Part shown: piece by piece, positions 40,717 to 41,914 of the stretch
How the letters are laid out: each line of letters starts with the position of its first letter
How positions within the stretch are numbered: position 1 is the stretch's first letter
Assembly (NCBI RefSeq): GCF_014698445.1
Contig: NZ_JACJSZ010000028.1
Location: 1 to 41,914, forward strand
Direction of reading: 5' to 3'
Length of the DNA: 41,914 nucleotides
Source: Microcystis elabens FACHB-917
GTDB taxonomy: Bacteria > Cyanobacteriota > Cyanobacteriia > PCC-6307 > Cyanobiaceae
The notes under the pieces: model-generated
Told to the model about the DNA's origin: nothing
The model's database searches: none
What the model saw: the letters and a program-made list of their open reading frames with translations, nothing else
Position numbers and translations under genes: made by a program

Positions 40717-41107
40717 CGCCCCCTCCCTGCGGAATCCCGCAGCGCCCGAAGGCCGCCGGCGCGTACAGCCGCTGGCGCGGTTCGGCCTCGCCCTCCACCG
40801 CCAGCCGCAGCACCACACCATCACCGCCGGGGGCCACCTCCAGCTGGCGCGCCAGCCCCGGGGCCAGGGGCTGGGCCGCCAGCGCCTGCAGCAGCTGGGC
40901 CGTCGCCGTGGTGCAGTCGCCAGCGGAAGGGGCCAGGCCGCGCAGGGAGGTTTCGGCCCGCGCCAGGGCGGCCTCGGCCAGCTCCAGCCGCTCCTGCTGG
41001 CGCTGCTCGGCCACCGCCGCCGCGCCCGCCAGGGCCCAGAGCTGCAGGGACGATCCCGCCGCCGCGGTGAACACCACCGAGCCGGTCAGCAGTTCGATCA
41101 GGCTCAT
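40703..41107 (-). CDS. Minor pilin, PulJ/PilW-like, with a nearly absent leader
   Basis: The 134-residue ORF starts at ATG 41107, overlapping the stop of the PilX-like gene (ATGA). The N-terminus is MSLIELLTGSVVFTAAAGSS, a pilin helix with Glu at position 5, but no leader peptide or cleavage Gly precedes it, and there is no in-frame start codon just upstream. Either Met itself occupies +1 or an unusual start is used. The helix continues QRQQERLELAEAALARAETS. A Cys pair (AGDCTT, GRCGIP) lies in the C-terminal part. The end overlaps the FimT-like start. Its position in the operon supports a PulJ/PilW-type minor pilin. Confidence 0.68.
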   Translation of the reverse strand: MSLIELLTGSVVFTAAAGSSLQLWALAGAAAVAEQRQQERLELAEAALARAETSLRGLAPSAGDCTTATAQLLQALAAQPLAPGLARQLEVAPGGDGVVLRLAVEGEAEPRQRLYAPAAFGRCGIPQGGGGGTP

Positions 41108-41640
41108 GGCGCCACCCCCCGCAGGCCCACCAGCCGCACGTCGGTGATCTGCGGCTGCGGCTGGGCGGGGGGCTCGGCCGGCGCCAGCTGCACCGCGAAG
41201 GCCCCCCGGCGGGCGGGCTGGCCCCCGGCGGCATCCAGCTCCAGCTGCAGTTCGGCCGGCTGCAGGTCCGGGCGCCAGGCGACCAGCCGGTAGGTGGCCC
41301 CCAGCACCTGGCCCTGGCGCAGGGCCGCGATCGTGGGCGCCGGCACGCAGCCCAGGCCCTGGACGTCCCACTGCGGCAGGGGCAGCGCCAGCAGGCAGGG
41401 GTGGCTGCGCTGCAGCTCCGCCAGCAGCTGCTGACCCGCCGAGGCCAGCCGGTCCTCCGCCCGGCGCTGCTCCTTCTCCCGGATCCCCTGCATCCGGGCC
41501 TGCAGGCTCACGGTGTGGGCCGAGAGGCTCCCCAGCAGCAGCACCATCGAGGCCCCCATGGCCAGGGGCAGGACGAATCCCTGCTCGCGGGCGCGGTGGC
41601 GATGGGGGTGGCAATGGCGGCGGCGGTGCGACGTGGACAT
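41104..41640 (-). CDS. PilX-like pilus assembly protein
   Basis: The 178-residue protein has an N-terminal His/Arg-rich leader of about 20 residues (MSTSHRRRHCHPHRHRAREQ) followed by GFVLPLAMGASMVLLLGSLS, the PilX-type start in which Glu at +5 is replaced. A helix follows (QARMQGIREKEQRRAEDRLA, SAGQQLLAEL), then a globular end with two Cys (SHPCLLALP, GLGCVPAP). PilX-type proteins start minor-pilin operons in many type IV pilus systems. It heads the four-gene unit; ATG 41640 is chosen because upstream frame sequence is not conserved-looking. Confidence 0.72.
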   Translation of the reverse strand: MSTSHRRRHCHPHRHRAREQGFVLPLAMGASMVLLLGSLSAHTVSLQARMQGIREKEQRRAEDRLASAGQQLLAELQRSHPCLLALPLPQWDVQGLGCVPAPTIAALRQGQVLGATYRLVAWRPDLQPAELQLELDAAGGQPARRGAFAVQLAPAEPPAQPQPQITDVRLVGLRGVAP

Positions 41641-41743
41641 GGCTGTGGCAGCGAACGCCTCTTGAACGTTCCCCCAGGGGGTCAACAGCGGCAGCCGGCC
41701 TAAAGTAAGGAATCCTTTCATCCGGACAAAGCCGGCGGCGTTC

Positions 41744-41914
41744 ATGGTCCTGGCCAAGCGCACCAGCAAGAACCAGCTCACCTTGCCCAAGGCCGTGGTG
41801 GAGGCCGTGGGGACGGTGACTTTCAGGAAAGATGTCGCCGGTTGGCGCCTGTTCAGGCCTCCTGCACAAAGAGTAACTCCTTCTCGGCTGTTGTGTCATC
41901 CGGCGGTTCATTGA
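41744..41914 (+). pseudogene. Truncated AbrB/MazE-type antitoxin gene
   Basis: A 56-codon ORF ending exactly at the window edge encodes MVLAKRTSKNQLTLPKAVVE AVG, which is the SpoVT-AbrB (MazE-like) DNA-binding start seen in many cyanobacterial antitoxins. After residue 23 the sequence no longer fits: the expected acidic -YFxV- strand and partner-binding tail are replaced by VTFRKDVAGWRLFRPP and an unrelated end. A deletion or frameshift near 41812 is likely. The toxin gene, if any, would lie outside the window. Confidence 0.55.

Noticed and set aside
1-41914. CRISPR array, rRNA operon or riboswitch
   Set aside because: No regularly spaced repeats, no rRNA-like stretches and no recognisable riboswitch core were seen on either strand.

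Overview
This window comes from a high-GC cyanobacterium, most likely a Cyanobium / alpha-Synechococcus type picocyanobacterium. The evidence is a chlorophyll synthase gene (chlG) with a DUF2862 partner, a UbiE-like phylloquinone methyltransferase, single-copy HIP1 octamers (GCGATCGC at 6975, 13371, 14526, 15441 and 32281), and picocyanobacterial minor-pilin genes. The species assignment is inference.

Layout. (1) 1-2140: accessory DNA next to a tRNA-Ser(CGA) gene. It holds the end of an IS4-like element at the window edge and a 'mobile mystery' A/B pair (Xre regulator plus Fic protein) behind a near-perfect 17-bp inverted repeat. (2) 2205-6005: comEC and a MscS-type channel, divergent. (3) 6024-12227: a compact sulfatase locus. 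Five tightly packed minus-strand genes (sulfatase, formylglycine-generating enzyme, DUF1622, DUF202, BASS-type transporter) face an AraC-type regulator and an outer-membrane barrel. (4) 12246-22438: core genes (glyQ, menG/ubiE, hisF, DUF2862, chlG, a class A PBP, rsmB, an alkyltransferase-like gene, trmH) with a VapBC-type toxin-antitoxin pair inserted. (5) 22732-32430: mixed accessory and regulatory genes. These are two glycosyltransferase-like genes of lower GC, a DppC-type permease, an internally deleted response regulator beside its intact paralogue, a convergent histidine kinase, a major-pilin gene with a clear terminator, an OGT/SPINDLY-like TPR glycosyltransferase and a small methyltransferase. 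(6) 32431-39608: a gene graveyard with a few intact genes (a tandem methylglyoxal-synthase-like protein, a PEP-CTERM-like secreted protein, a Coq4 homologue, two tiny coupled ORFs) among IS4-like and IS21 remnants and at least two broken copies of minor-pilin DNA. (7) 39609-41640: the apparently intact minor-pilin operon (PilX-like, PulJ/PilW-like, FimT/GspH-like, PilW-like), followed at the right edge by a truncated AbrB-type antitoxin.

How the parts may work together. The major pilin, minor pilins and ComEC are pieces of a type IV pilus / DNA-uptake system. The TPR glycosyltransferase beside the major pilin could modify it, which is inference from position. The sulfatase locus looks like a self-contained unit for hydrolysing external sulfate esters: FGE matures the sulfatase, the barrel could admit substrate, the BASS carrier could move the desulfated organic anion, and the AraC protein could control both arms. 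The strongest candidates for undescribed biology are this locus, the tandem MGS-like protein, and the repeated breakage of pilin genes at one shared point.
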